Assembly: GCF_046297895.1 (NCBI RefSeq)
Contig: NZ_JBKBHC010000003.1
Coordinates: forward strand, 62,001 to 126,000
Length of the DNA: 64,000 nt
Reading direction: 5' to 3'
From: Ferrovibrio sp046297895
Lineage (GTDB): Bacteria; Pseudomonadota; Alphaproteobacteria; Ferrovibrionales; Ferrovibrionaceae
Numbering within the stretch: position 1 is the stretch's first letter; every line of letters starts with the position of its first letter. Below are positions 1 through 8,144 of this stretch, in pieces. The position numbers and the translations under genes are program-made. The notes beneath the pieces are model-generated. The model was not told where the DNA came from. It was given only the letters and a program-made list of their open reading frames with translations, and made no database searches.

Positions 1-518
1 ATGATGGCGGTACCGTGCTGGTCGTCGTGGAAGATCGGAATGTCCATCAGCTCGCGCAGGCGCTGCTCGATCACGAAGCATTCCGGTGCCTTGATGTCTT
101 CCAGGTTGATGCCGCCGAAGCTGGGGCCGAGGAAGCGCACGCAGTTGACGAACTCGTCCACGTCCTCGGTGGCCACTTCCAGGTCGATGGAATCGACATC
201 GGCGAAGCGCTTGAACAGCACCGCCTTGCCCTCCATGACCGGTTTACCTGCGAGCGCGCCCAGATTCCCCAAGCCCAGCACGGCGGTGCCGTTGGAGATC
301 ACCGCCACCATGTTGCCGCGCGAGGTATAGTCGTAGGCGGTGTCGGGGTCCTTCTGGATCGCCAGGCAGGGCGCCGCCACGCCCGGGCTGTAGGCCAGGC
401 TCAGGTCGCGGGTGGTGGCCATCGGCTTGGTCGGTACGACCTCAAGCTTGCCGGGCTGGCCCATTTTGTGGAATTCGAGGGCGTCGTCGTAAAGGGACGG
501 GCTTTTCGAGTCGCTCAT
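1..518 (-). CDS. maeB: NADP-dependent malic enzyme, N-terminal part (runs off the window)
   Basis: This gene encodes the first 172 residues of a malic enzyme, which oxidatively decarboxylates malate to pyruvate. The rest lies beyond base 1. The visible part has the malic N-terminal domain, with the segments YSPGVAAPCLAI, SRGNMVAVISNGTAVLG, GKAVLFKRFADVDSIDLEV and FHDDQHGTA. The ATG at 518 (MSDSKSPSLYDDAL) is the first in frame. It diverges from mutS across a 128-base spacer, an arrangement known in other Alphaproteobacteria. The phosphotransacetylase-like C-terminus expected of MaeB cannot be seen here, so the long MaeB form is inferred. Confidence 0.9.
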   Translation of the reverse strand, partial: MSDSKSPSLYDDALEFHKMGQPGKLEVVPTKPMATTRDLSLAYSPGVAAPCLAIQKDPDTAYDYTSRGNMVAVISNGTAVLGLGNLGALAGKPVMEGKAVLFKRFADVDSIDLEVATEDVDEFVNCVRFLGPSFGGINLEDIKAPECFVIEQRLRELMDIPIFHDDQHGTAI

Positions 519-646
519 TTTTCTCTGTGTTTCCGGTTTTCACACGCGGGCGGTTTCGCTCCCGTCCGCCATCATAAGGCTAAGGCTTGAGGGGTTAAAA
601 GGCCCGCGTGCTGTGCTATGTCTGCGGGCTGCATAATATTTCGCCC

Positions 647-3307
647 ATGAACAAACCCGACCTCACCCTCCCCCCCGGAACTTCCCCGCTGATGGCGCAG
701 TATCTGACCATCAAGGCGGCCTATCCCGATTGCCTGCTGTTCTACCGGATGGGGGATTTTTACGAACTGTTCTTCGACGACGCGGCTAAGGCCGCCCGGG
801 CGCTGGACATCGCTTTGACCAAACGCGGCGAGCATGACGGCCAGCCGATCCCCATGTGCGGCGTGCCGGTTCACGCGGCGGAAGCCTACCTCTCCCGTCT
901 CATACGCCAGGGTTTCAAGGTGGCGGTCTGCGAACAGACCGAAGACCCGGTCGAAGCCAAAAAACGTGGTTCAAAATCGGTGGTGCGGCGCGACGTGGTG
1001 CGCGTGGTCACGCCCGGCACCATCACGGAAGACAGCCTGCTCGAATCGCGCCGCAACAACTACCTTGCAGCCCTCGGCCAGGCCGGCGGGTCCGACGGCG
1101 CGCTGGCGCTGGCCTGGCTCGACATGTCGACCGGCGAATTCGGCCTGACCGAAACGGCGCCCACGGCTCTGGGCGCCGACCTCGCCCGCGTCAATCCGCG
1201 CGAACTGGTGCTGCCCGAAAGCCTGCTGGCCCGCCCTGAGCTGCGGGCGCTGTTCGAACAGCTCGACATTGCGCTCTCGCCGCTCCCCTCGGTGCGCTTC
1301 GACAGCGTCTCGGGCGAACGCCGGCTGAAGGCCGCGCTTGGCGTCGCGGCGCTGGATGCCTATGGCGATTTCCGCCGCGCCGAATTCTGCGCCGCCGGCG
1401 CGCTGCTCGATTACGTCGAGACCACGCAATGCGGCAGGCTGCCCCGCCTCGACCCGCCGGCCCGCCAGTCGCCCACCAGTGTGATGGCGATCGACCCGGC
1501 CACGCGGCGCAACCTCGAACTGGTGGAAACCACTTCGGGCAACCGCGACGGCGCCCTGCTCGCCTGCATTGACCTCACATTGACCGGCGCGGGCGCACGC
1601 CTGCTGGCGCAGCGGCTGCAGGCCCCGCTCACCGATCCGGTCCAGATCGCCGCGCGCCACGATGCCGTGGCCTGCCTGGTGGAGACGCCGCGCCTGCGCG
1701 ACGACATCCGCTCGGCCCTGGAAAAGGTGCCCGATCTCGCCCGCGCGCTCTCGCGCCTGTCGCTCGGGCGCGGCGGGCCGCGCGATCTGGCCAGCCTGCG
1801 CGACGGCCTGGCCCAGGCCCAGGCGCTGCAGGACCGACTGGGCGCGGAAGCCGGGCTGCCGCCGGCTCTGGCCGGCCTGCGCGACATGCTGGGCCGTCAC
1901 GATGCGCTGGTCGATACGCTGGGCAATGCCCTGGCCGACGAACTGCCGATGTATGCGCGCGATGGCGGCTTCATCCGCCCGGGCGTCGACGCAGCGCTAG
2001 ACGATCTGCGCGTGCTGCGCGATGAAAGCCGCCGCCACATCGCGGCTTTGCAGGACAGATACGCCCAGGAAACCGGCATCAATACGCTGAAGATCCGGCA
2101 TAACAACATGCTGGGCTATTACATCGAGGTGGCGCCCAAGCACATGCCGCAGATGGGCGCGCAGTATATCCATCGCCAGACCATGGCGAACGCGGTGCGC
2201 TATGCCACGCCCGAACTGTCGGAGCTGGAGAGCAAAATCGCCCAGGCCGCCGACCGCGCGCTGAAGCTGGAACTGGAGATGTTCGAGCGTCTGGCGGCGG
2301 ATGTGCTGGCGCGGGCCGAGGCCATCACCCGCGCCGCCCAGGCGCTGGCCGCGCTGGACGTCACCGCGTCGCTTGCCCTGCTCGCCGTGCAGCGCAACTG
2401 GGTGCGGCCGCAGGTGGACGACAGCCTCGCCTTCCATGTCGAGGCCGGCCGCCATCCGGTGGTGGAGGCAGCCCTTGAGCGCGCCGGGCAGGGCGAGCGC
2501 TTCGTGGCGAATGACTGCGACTTAGGCGATGGCCGCCGGCTCTGGCTGCTCACCGGCCCGAACATGGCGGGCAAATCCACCTTCCTGCGCCAGAACGCGC
2601 TGATCGCGGTGCTGGCGCAGATGGGCGCCTTCGTGCCGGCGGCGAAGGCGCATCTCGGCGTGGTGGATCGCCTGTTCAGCCGCGTCGGCGCCGCCGACGA
2701 TCTGGCGCGCGGGCGCTCCACGTTTATGGTCGAAATGGTGGAGACGGCGGCGATCCTGCACCAGTCGGGTCCACGTGCGCTGGTGATCCTGGACGAGATC
2801 GGCCGCGGCACCGCCACCTTCGACGGCCTTTCGATCGCCTGGTCGGTGGTGGAATACCTGCACGAGAAGAACCGCTGCCGCGGCCTGTTCGCCACCCATT
2901 ACCACGAACTCACGGCACTGGCCGAAAAGCTGCCGCAGCTGTCCAACCATACGCTCAAGGTGAGGGAATGGGAGGGCGAGCTGGTTTTCCTGCACGAAGT
3001 CGGCCCGGGCGCCGCCGACCGCTCTTACGGCATCCAGGTGGCCAAGCTGGCCGGCCTGCCCGATGCGGTGCTCAAACGCGCCGCCGCCGTGCTGCACACG
3101 CTGGAGAAATCCGGCCAGACGGCATCGTCGGCCAAACTGGTCGACGATTTGCCTCTCTTCTCGCTGGCTCCGCCAGTGACGGCTGCCGCTGTTGCCGCGA
3201 AACCGTCGGAAGTGGAGCGCGCGCTGAAATCCGCCGATATCGACGCGCTCTCGCCCAAGCAGGCGCTCGACCTGCTGTATCAGCTCAAGGCGTTGCTGAA
3301 ACCGTAA
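647..3307 (+). CDS. mutS: DNA mismatch repair protein MutS
   Basis: MutS recognises base mismatches and small loops and recruits MutL. The product is 886 residues, normal for the family. The mismatch-reading Phe-x-Glu motif is F38-Y39-E40 (GDFYELF). The ATPase has Walker A GPNMAGKST at about 637-645 and the Walker B/signature stretch DEIGRGTATFDG. I chose the ATG at 647 (MNKPDLTLPPG) because the in-frame GTG at 608 adds only 13 residues of non-family sequence. It is divergent from the malic enzyme gene. In many Alphaproteobacteria glnD follows directly; here it lies 14 kb away. Confidence 0.97.
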   Translation: MNKPDLTLPPGTSPLMAQYLTIKAAYPDCLLFYRMGDFYELFFDDAAKAARALDIALTKRGEHDGQPIPMCGVPVHAAEAYLSRLIRQGFKVAVCEQTEDPVEAKKRGSKSVVRRDVVRVVTPGTITEDSLLESRRNNYLAALGQAGGSDGALALAWLDMSTGEFGLTETAPTALGADLARVNPRELVLPESLLARPELRALFEQLDIALSPLPSVRFDSVSGERRLKAALGVAALDAYGDFRRAEFCAAGALLDYVETTQCGRLPRLDPPARQSPTSVMAIDPATRRNLELVETTSGNRDGALLACIDLTLTGAGARLLAQRLQAPLTDPVQIAARHDAVACLVETPRLRDDIRSALEKVPDLARALSRLSLGRGGPRDLASLRDGLAQAQALQDRLGAEAGLPPALAGLRDMLGRHDALVDTLGNALADELPMYARDGGFIRPGVDAALDDLRVLRDESRRHIAALQDRYAQETGINTLKIRHNNMLGYYIEVAPKHMPQMGAQYIHRQTMANAVRYATPELSELESKIAQAADRALKLELEMFERLAADVLARAEAITRAAQALAALDVTASLALLAVQRNWVRPQVDDSLAFHVEAGRHPVVEAALERAGQGERFVANDCDLGDGRRLWLLTGPNMAGKSTFLRQNALIAVLAQMGAFVPAAKAHLGVVDRLFSRVGAADDLARGRSTFMVEMVETAAILHQSGPRALVILDEIGRGTATFDGLSIAWSVVEYLHEKNRCRGLFATHYHELTALAEKLPQLSNHTLKVREWEGELVFLHEVGPGAADRSYGIQVAKLAGLPDAVLKRAAAVLHTLEKSGQTASSAKLVDDLPLFSLAPPVTAAAVAAKPSEVERALKSADIDALSPKQALDLLYQLKALLKP

Positions 3308-3343
3308 ACGGCCCAGATTCCCGCTCCCATATCCTCGCACTGC

Positions 3344-4174
3344 ATGTATGATCGTCGCATGTGGGTCGCGGTCACCGCTCGATGTCATGCTGCGGGTCTG
3401 CTGATCGTTTGTGTGCTGTGCTTTGTCGCGAGCCTGTCGATCCTGGGTCGGCCCGCGCCGGCCATGGCGCAGACGACAGCCGCGCCGACCCTGGCCGCGC
3501 CAGCCGCCACCGCGCGCGTGCTGATCAACGACGCGCCGCCCTATCGCATCGTCAGCCGGGCGCTCGGCGACGAAGGCCACAGCGGCATCTATGTCGATAT
3601 CCTGCGCGCGATGGCGGCCGAGACGGGGCTGACGCTGCGCTTTGTCGAGGCGCCGTTCGTGCGCGGCTTTCCGATGATGCAGGCCGGCGAAGTCGACATC
3701 ATGCTGGGCCCGAACCGCACGCCCGAGCGCCAGGCATATCTGCTCTATCTCGATCCGCCGCTGCCGGCCGAGCCGAAGGTGTTCCTCACCCGGCCGCAGG
3801 GGCCGCGCATCGCCCGCTATGACGACCTGCGTGGCCTGCGCATCGCCGTGCTGCGCGGCGCGCATTACTCCAGCCGTTTTGATGCCGATGCAGACATCAG
3901 CAAGGAACCGGTTTCCGATTACGACGCCGCCCTGCGCCTGCTGGGTGGCAACCGCGTCGATGCCGCGATCATGCCCGAGCAGCAGGCACGCTGGCTGCTG
4001 CGCTGGCAGCAGCTCAACCTCGCCTTCTCGTCCTACCGCATCGAGGGCAGTCCGTCCTACATCGTGATCGCGCGCAATTCGCCGCTGGCCGCCCGCGCGG
4101 CGGAACTGGAAGCGGCCCTGCGCCGCCTGCAGTCCCGCGGCGAGATCGCACGGATATTGCGGCTTTACAGCTAG
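3344..4174 (+). CDS. Periplasmic solute-binding protein, family 3 type (orphan)
   Basis: This 276-residue protein has an N-terminal export signal (residues about 10-42, ending near PAMAQ). The mature domain resembles amino-acid-type binding proteins: INDAPPYRIV at the start, GIYVDILRAMAAETGL, then GEVDIMLGPNRTPERQ and the hinge-return segment LRGLRIAVLRGAHYS. It should bind a small solute in the periplasm, but no permease or ATPase gene is nearby, so ligand and partner are unknown. The ATG at 3344 has no obvious ribosome site; the ATG at 3359 is an equally possible start. The gene begins 36 bases after mutS and may be cotranscribed with it. Confidence 0.75.
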   Translation: MYDRRMWVAVTARCHAAGLLIVCVLCFVASLSILGRPAPAMAQTTAAPTLAAPAATARVLINDAPPYRIVSRALGDEGHSGIYVDILRAMAAETGLTLRFVEAPFVRGFPMMQAGEVDIMLGPNRTPERQAYLLYLDPPLPAEPKVFLTRPQGPRIARYDDLRGLRIAVLRGAHYSSRFDADADISKEPVSDYDAALRLLGGNRVDAAIMPEQQARWLLRWQQLNLAFSSYRIEGSPSYIVIARNSPLAARAAELEAALRRLQSRGEIARILRLYS

Positions 4175-4432
4175 GATTGCTTTACGGTCGGGGGCGCGCG
4201 GATCGGGCAAAAGACCGGCTCCAGGGATCTGTCGCAAAGAACCGCTTGTATTCGGCCCGATAAAAGCCTAGGGCCGCCCATCGACATTTTTTGGCCGGAC
4301 CTTCTGGCTGTTCGCTCTGGCTTCCGCCGGGCGCGTATTCCGACTTTCTCTCCAAAAATATCGAAAACCGGGCGTCGGACGCAGCTTTGCTGCGCGCCGC
4401 GCTCTTCATTCATCGGACCAAAGGAAATTCCC
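4175..4432 (+). promoter_or_regulatory. Leader region of the cold-shock gene
   Basis: This 258-base stretch has no credible gene. It probably holds the promoter and a long untranslated leader of the cold-shock gene; long structured leaders are typical of cspA-type genes. A perfect 6-bp stem with a TTT loop lies at 4380-4394, and an AAAGGAAA ribosome site sits just before the ATG at 4433. Whether the leader is thermoresponsive is inference. Confidence 0.4.
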
Positions 4433-4642
4433 ATGCAAACGGGCATTGTCAAATTCTACAACGATCAAAAAGGCTTCGGTTTCATTCAGCCGGAAGACGG
4501 CAGCAAGGACGTGTTCGTGCACGCCACCGCGCTGGAACGTGCCGGCATGAGCCCGCTGCGCGAAGGCCAGAAGGTCTCCTTCGACACCGAGCAGGACAAC
4601 CGTTCGGGCAAGACCGCCGTACGGGCCATCCAGGCCGCTTGA
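4433..4642 (+). CDS. Cold-shock protein, CspA family
   Basis: This 69-residue single cold-shock domain protein is a nucleic-acid-binding RNA chaperone. RNP1 is K13-GFGFI-18 and RNP2 is V27-FVHATAL. The start MQTGIVKFYNDQKGFGFI is standard, with the ribosome site AAAGGAAA about eight bases upstream. The next gene begins seven bases after its stop and is probably cotranscribed. Confidence 0.96.
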   Translation: MQTGIVKFYNDQKGFGFIQPEDGSKDVFVHATALERAGMSPLREGQKVSFDTEQDNRSGKTAVRAIQAA

Positions 4643-4649
4643 CCGTCGC

Positions 4650-4958
4650 TTGATTCATCAGGCGATCCTGGGCGCGGCAGCCTTCGACTGTCAGAGCTGC
4701 GGCGCCTGTTGCGCGTATTCGCGCGACTGGCCCCGTTTCTCGCTCGAAGAGGATGCCGCGCTCGCGCGCATTCCGGCCCGTTTCGTCGATGACGAGGCGG
4801 GCCGGATGCGTTGTGACGGCGACCGCTGCTCGGCCCTGAGCGGCACGGTCGGCCAGCACACCGCCTGCAATGCCTATGACGTGCGGCCCGATGTCTGCCG
4901 CGAATGCCAGCCGGGCGACGAGGCCTGCCGCATCGCGAGCCGCTTCTTCGATCTCTAG
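4650..4958 (+). CDS. YkgJ-family cysteine-cluster protein
   Basis: This 102-residue protein is rich in cysteine. The N-terminal cluster C14-x2-C17-x2-C20-C21 is followed by CDGDRC and a C-terminal VCRECQPGDEAC group. This layout matches the YkgJ/UPF0153 family of proposed zinc- or iron-chelating proteins, whose role is not established. The start is a TTG at 4650, the only reasonable in-frame start before the first cysteine cluster. It follows the cold-shock gene by seven bases. Confidence 0.8.
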   Translation: MIHQAILGAAAFDCQSCGACCAYSRDWPRFSLEEDAALARIPARFVDDEAGRMRCDGDRCSALSGTVGQHTACNAYDVRPDVCRECQPGDEACRIASRFFDL

Positions 4959-4972
4959 CGCAACAGCCGCCG

Positions 4973-5470
4973 TCAGGTCGGCTCGGCCAGCATCAGCAGG
5001 CCGCGGCCCCATTCGGTGATCCGCGCTTCCCTTTCCAGAATCCTGAATCCCGCCTTCTCGTAGGCGCGGATGGCGCGTGCATTGTCGGGATCGGGGTCGG
5101 TCGCCACGAACGGCGCGCCCTCGGCGAATAGCCGCTCCACATGCTGGCGGATGAAGGCGCTGCCATGGCCGCGCCCGATCATCGCCGGCACGCCGATGCT
5201 TTGGTCTATGCCCAACGTGCCCGGCGGCAGGTCGCGATAGGGATGGTCGTCCCAGGCATGGATGGCGTAATCCTGCATGAAGGCGAAGGGCACGCCATCC
5301 TGCGACACGATCCACAGCCGCATCGCCGGCTCGTGCAGGTCGGCCGCCAGGTTTTCCAGCTCGGCCGCCGGCTCGCCCCACCAGGCCCGCCAGTCTTCGG
5401 TTTCCAGCCAGCCGCGCAGCAGCGGCAGGTCGGCCGCCGTCATGCGGCGGAAATCGTAAGCCTGCGTCAT
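4973..5470 (-). CDS. GNAT acetyltransferase, AAC(6')/RimJ-like
   Basis: This 165-residue GNAT-fold N-acetyltransferase should move an acetyl group from acetyl-CoA to an amine. The first half has a Trp-rich block (WLETEDWRAWWGEP). The CoA-binding region is IGVPAMIGRGHGSAFIRQHVERLF, followed by ATDPDPDNARAIRAYEKAGF. The general look is that of aminoglycoside 6'-N-acetyltransferases and the siderophore acetylases related to them, but the substrate cannot be read from sequence and a resistance role should not be assumed. It lies six bases after the GFA gene on the same strand, probably cotranscribed. Confidence 0.8.
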   Translation of the reverse strand: MTQAYDFRRMTAADLPLLRGWLETEDWRAWWGEPAAELENLAADLHEPAMRLWIVSQDGVPFAFMQDYAIHAWDDHPYRDLPPGTLGIDQSIGVPAMIGRGHGSAFIRQHVERLFAEGAPFVATDPDPDNARAIRAYEKAGFRILEREARITEWGRGLLMLAEPT

Positions 5471-5476
5471 GGCCGG

Positions 5477-5839
5477 CTACATGCTGCGGCCGTCGTAGTC
5501 CATCACCGACAGCGCCTTTAGGTCCACATCGTCCAGGCAGCGCACGTTGATCGCCACCATACGCGTGCCGTTCGGCGCCGTGCCGGTGGCAAACGACGTC
5601 ACGCCGCAGGTCTTGCAGAACAGGTGATGGATGTTCTTCGTGTTGAACTGGTAATCCTGCACGGCATCCTTGCCGCTCAGCAGCTTGAAGGCATCGGCCG
5701 GCACGAAGCTTAAGAGCGTGCCCTTCTTCTGGCAGATCGAGCAGTTGCACGAGATCACTGGCGTATCCAGCGCCGTGCTCACTTCATAGCGCACCGCGCC
5801 GCAATGGCAGCCGCCCTTGTGAATTGTGGCTTCCGCCAT
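5477..5839 (-). CDS. GFA (glutathione-dependent formaldehyde-activating) family protein
   Basis: This 120-residue zinc protein belongs to the Gfa/CENP-V family. The metal-site cysteines are visible: GGCHCGAVRYEV (C11, C13), SCNCSICQKKG and LFCKTCGV. Most members are not true formaldehyde-activating enzymes, so the catalytic role is open. It is the first gene of a probable two-gene unit with the downstream GNAT gene. Upstream lies the AT-rich and repetitive region before threonine synthase. Confidence 0.88.
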   Translation of the reverse strand: MAEATIHKGGCHCGAVRYEVSTALDTPVISCNCSICQKKGTLLSFVPADAFKLLSGKDAVQDYQFNTKNIHHLFCKTCGVTSFATGTAPNGTRMVAINVRCLDDVDLKALSVMDYDGRSM

Positions 5840-6020
5840 GTCTGCTCCTCCCGTGCTGCAATCCTGCCGGTGTGATGGCTGGCGGCGGCGTCCAAGTCAA
5901 TCTGTCGCCCAATCCAATGCCGACCTTGTCTTGTGAGGCTATTTGTACTATATATGTTCTTATTTTTCAATCTCTATATTCCTAGTTGCATGTCCTGCCA
6001 GCCGGGCAGGGCGAGGTGGA

Positions 6021-6180
6021 AACGAACCCGAACGAACCCGAACGAACCCGAACGAACCGAAACGAACCCGAACGAACCCGAACGAACCTGGGCGGACCTG
6101 AACGAACTGAAACGAACCCCAACGAACCAAAACGAACTCCGACGAACCGAAACGAACCGGAATCGTGTCGAACGGTTCGG
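6021..6180. repeat. Tandem 10-bp repeat array, about 16 units
   Basis: The consensus unit is AACGAACCCG. Fourteen units are recognisable from 6021 to 6160 with no insertion or deletion between them; the first four and units five to seven are nearly perfect, while the unit at 6091 (GGCGGACCTG) and those after 6131 are degenerate. Two decayed copies continue to 6180. The period equals about one turn of B-DNA, so every unit presents the same face. This is much shorter than a CRISPR repeat and has no spacers. Function is unknown. Confidence 0.95.
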
Positions 6181-6193
6181 GCCGGGCCGAATG

Positions 6194-6219
6194 GGCGCCA
6201 TCTGGAGGCAAATGGCGCC
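6194..6219. repeat. Perfect inverted repeat beside the tandem array
   Basis: The arms are GGCGCCAT (6194-6201) and ATGGCGCC (6212-6219), separated by ten bases. It sits 14 bases after the decayed end of the tandem array and 118 bases before the threonine synthase start. The arm-to-arm spacing is about two helical turns, so a dimeric protein site or an RNA hairpin are both possible. Confidence 0.7.
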
Positions 6220-6336
6220 GGGGCGGCCCGCGCTTCTGCTCCGCCCCTCCCGGCCCTGCGCCGGCCATGCTACGGTTCAAACGAATTCGCCCGGGATTTC
6301 CGTCCCCGTTCAACCACATAGGCTTGTTTCCTCGCC

Positions 6337-7602
6337 ATGACCGCCGTGCCCAGCCCCGTTTCGCAGTCCCTGATCCCCGACACCCCCACCTTCGTCACTC
6401 ATCTGGAATGCGGCATGACGGGCGAGCGGCTGCCGGCCGACACCCTGCATAACCTGTCGCCCAAGGGCTATCCGATCCTGGTGCGCTACGACCTGGCCGG
6501 GGTGAAGGCGGCGCTGAGCAAAGAGAAGATCGCGGCCCGGGCGCCGAACTGGTGGCGCTACCGAGAATTGCTGCCGGTGCGCAAGACCGAGAACGTGGTC
6601 TCCCTGGGCGAGGTGATGACGCCGATCCTCACCCTGCCGCGGCTGGCCAGCCAGCTTGGCCTGCGGGGAGACGGCGAGATCATCGTGAAGGATGAAGGCC
6701 GTCTGCCCACCGGCTCGTTCAAGGCGCGCGGCCTGGCGCTGGCCGTCTGCATGGCGAAAGAGCTCGGCGTGAAGAAGATGGCCATGCCCACCAACGGCAA
6801 TGCCGGCGCGGCGCTGGCCGCCTATGCGTCGCGGGCCGGCATCGAAACCGTGGTGTTCTGCCCCGACGACACGCCGCAGGTGAACATGAACGAGATCGCG
6901 CTGCAGGGGGCGCGGCTCTACAAGGTCAACGGCCTGATCAACGATTGCGGCAAGTTGGTCGGCGCCGGCAAAGAGGCGGCCGGCTGGTTCGATACCTCCA
7001 CGCTGAAGGAGCCCTACCGCATCGAGGGCAAGAAGACGATGGGACTGGAACTGGCCGAACAGCTTGGCTGGGAACTGCCCGATGCGATCTTTTATCCCAC
7101 CGGCGGCGGCACCGGCCTGATCGGCATGTGGAAGGCGTTCGAGGAACTGGAAGCCATCGGCTTCATCGGTTCCAAACGCCCCAGGATGATTGCCGTGCAG
7201 GCGGCCGGCTGCGCGCCCATCGTGCGCGCGTATCAGGGCAACGAACGCCACGCAAAACTGTGGGAGAATGCCCATACGGTTGCGGCCGGCATCCGCGTGC
7301 CGGCGGCGATCGGCGATTTCCTCATTCTCGATGCCGTGCGCAATTCCAACGGCTTCGCTGTTGCCGTGGAGGATGCCGCGATCACGGCCGCGCTGGATGA
7401 AGTGGCGAAACAGGAAGGTTTCCTGATGTGTCCCGAGGGCGCGGCCACGTATGCCGCCTACAAACAGGCGCTGGCGGAGGGCAAAGTGAAAAAGAGCGAC
7501 CGCGTGGTGCTGTGGAATTGTGCTGCCGGCCTGAAATACCCGATGCCCGATGGCGGCCAGCCGCTCGACCGCCATGGCAGCATCGACTACGCGAGGCTGT
7601 GA
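6337..7602 (+). CDS. thrC: Threonine synthase
   Basis: This pyridoxal-phosphate enzyme turns O-phosphohomoserine into threonine. The protein has 421 residues. The cofactor lysine is K129 in PTGSFKARG and the phosphate-binding loop is G256-GGTG. The N-terminal segment LECGMTGERLPADTLHNLSPKGYPILVRYDL and the block DEGRLPTGSFKARGLALAV are typical of the fold-type II threonine synthase group. No other threonine-pathway gene is adjacent. The 10-bp repeat array lies in its upstream region. The PAS gene starts two bases after its stop. Confidence 0.93.
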   Translation: MTAVPSPVSQSLIPDTPTFVTHLECGMTGERLPADTLHNLSPKGYPILVRYDLAGVKAALSKEKIAARAPNWWRYRELLPVRKTENVVSLGEVMTPILTLPRLASQLGLRGDGEIIVKDEGRLPTGSFKARGLALAVCMAKELGVKKMAMPTNGNAGAALAAYASRAGIETVVFCPDDTPQVNMNEIALQGARLYKVNGLINDCGKLVGAGKEAAGWFDTSTLKEPYRIEGKKTMGLELAEQLGWELPDAIFYPTGGGTGLIGMWKAFEELEAIGFIGSKRPRMIAVQAAGCAPIVRAYQGNERHAKLWENAHTVAAGIRVPAAIGDFLILDAVRNSNGFAVAVEDAAITAALDEVAKQEGFLMCPEGAATYAAYKQALAEGKVKKSDRVVLWNCAAGLKYPMPDGGQPLDRHGSIDYARL

Positions 7603-7604
7603 CC

Positions 7605-8144
7605 ATGGCGCCGGAAAAGCGGATTCCGGAACCGCGCACCATCGAATCCGGATACGACATCCTCGTATCCACGGTCGAGTTGCGGCATCCGCTGCTGCGC
7701 CGCCTGCTGGCCGACTGGCTGAATGCCGCCGCACCGGGCAGCCTGCCGGGCCATGACTTCGCCGATCCGCCGCGGCTGGATTACATGCAGGGGCAGATCG
7801 TGATCTTCGACGTGGTGCCGCAGGCCGATCATGGCCCCCGCTTCCGCTACCGCTTCGTCGGTGCGCCGCTGGTCGCCCGCCGCGGCCGCGATGTCACCGG
7901 CACCTGGATGGACGAGCATACGGATGCGCAGGTGGCCAGGATCGGCCCGCAGGCCTGCGGCACGGCGGTGCAGTCGCGCCGGCCGGTGCATGTGCGGGCT
8001 CGCCGCGAGATCGACGGCGCGACCTACGCGCTGGAATATCTTGTGCTGCCGCTGGCCAATGCCGGCACCGGCCTGATCGACCGGCTGGTCTCGGGCCAGA
8101 TCTATCCCTCCGGCGCGCCGGCGCGGGGCGGCGATCCGGCCTAG
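7605..8144 (+). CDS. PAS_5-family protein
   Basis: This 179-residue protein matches the PAS_5 group common in Rhodospirillales: an opening helix (LLRRLLADWLNAA), a FDVVPQADHGPRFRYRFVGAPLVARRGRDVTG core and the strand pair YALEYLVLPLAN. Such proteins lack an output domain and are presumed small sensory units; the ligand is unknown. The ATG at 7605, two bases after the threonine synthase stop, implies cotranscription. The stop codon overlaps that of the convergent DinB gene in a shared CTAG. Three further PAS_5 genes are in this window. Confidence 0.78.
   Translation: MAPEKRIPEPRTIESGYDILVSTVELRHPLLRRLLADWLNAAAPGSLPGHDFADPPRLDYMQGQIVIFDVVPQADHGPRFRYRFVGAPLVARRGRDVTGTWMDEHTDAQVARIGPQACGTAVQSRRPVHVRARREIDGATYALEYLVLPLANAGTGLIDRLVSGQIYPSGAPARGGDPA

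Larger units (their letters stand above)
5840..6336. other. 497-base gene-free region between divergent GFA and threonine synthase genes
   Basis: Three parts can be seen. Bases 5930-5990 are strikingly AT-rich for this chromosome and could hold promoters. Bases 6021-6180 are a tandem 10-bp repeat. Bases 6181-6336 are GC-rich with a perfect inverted repeat and lead into the threonine synthase start. All reading frames stay open through the repeat on both strands, but only because the unit lacks stop codons in any phase. I find no convincing gene. Confidence 0.7.

Noticed and set aside
608..646. Upstream GTG start for mutS
   Set aside because: Adds 13 residues not seen in MutS N-termini; ATG 647 gives a normal start.
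2522..4237. Long antisense open frame across the end of mutS and the binding-protein gene
   Set aside because: High GC makes antisense frames stay open; the product is Arg/Gln/His-rich low-grade sequence, and the plus strand carries clear MutS motifs.
4973..5470. Aminoglycoside resistance gene
   Set aside because: Resemblance to AAC(6') is only at fold level; siderophore and other acetylases look alike and no resistance context is present.
6021..6160. CRISPR array
   Set aside because: Units are 10 bp and directly adjacent without spacers; no cas genes nearby.
5933..6340. Open frames through the 10-bp repeat on both strands, giving 10-residue peptide repeats
   Set aside because: The unit has no stop codon in any phase, so all frames are open by necessity; no start signal or family match supports translation.
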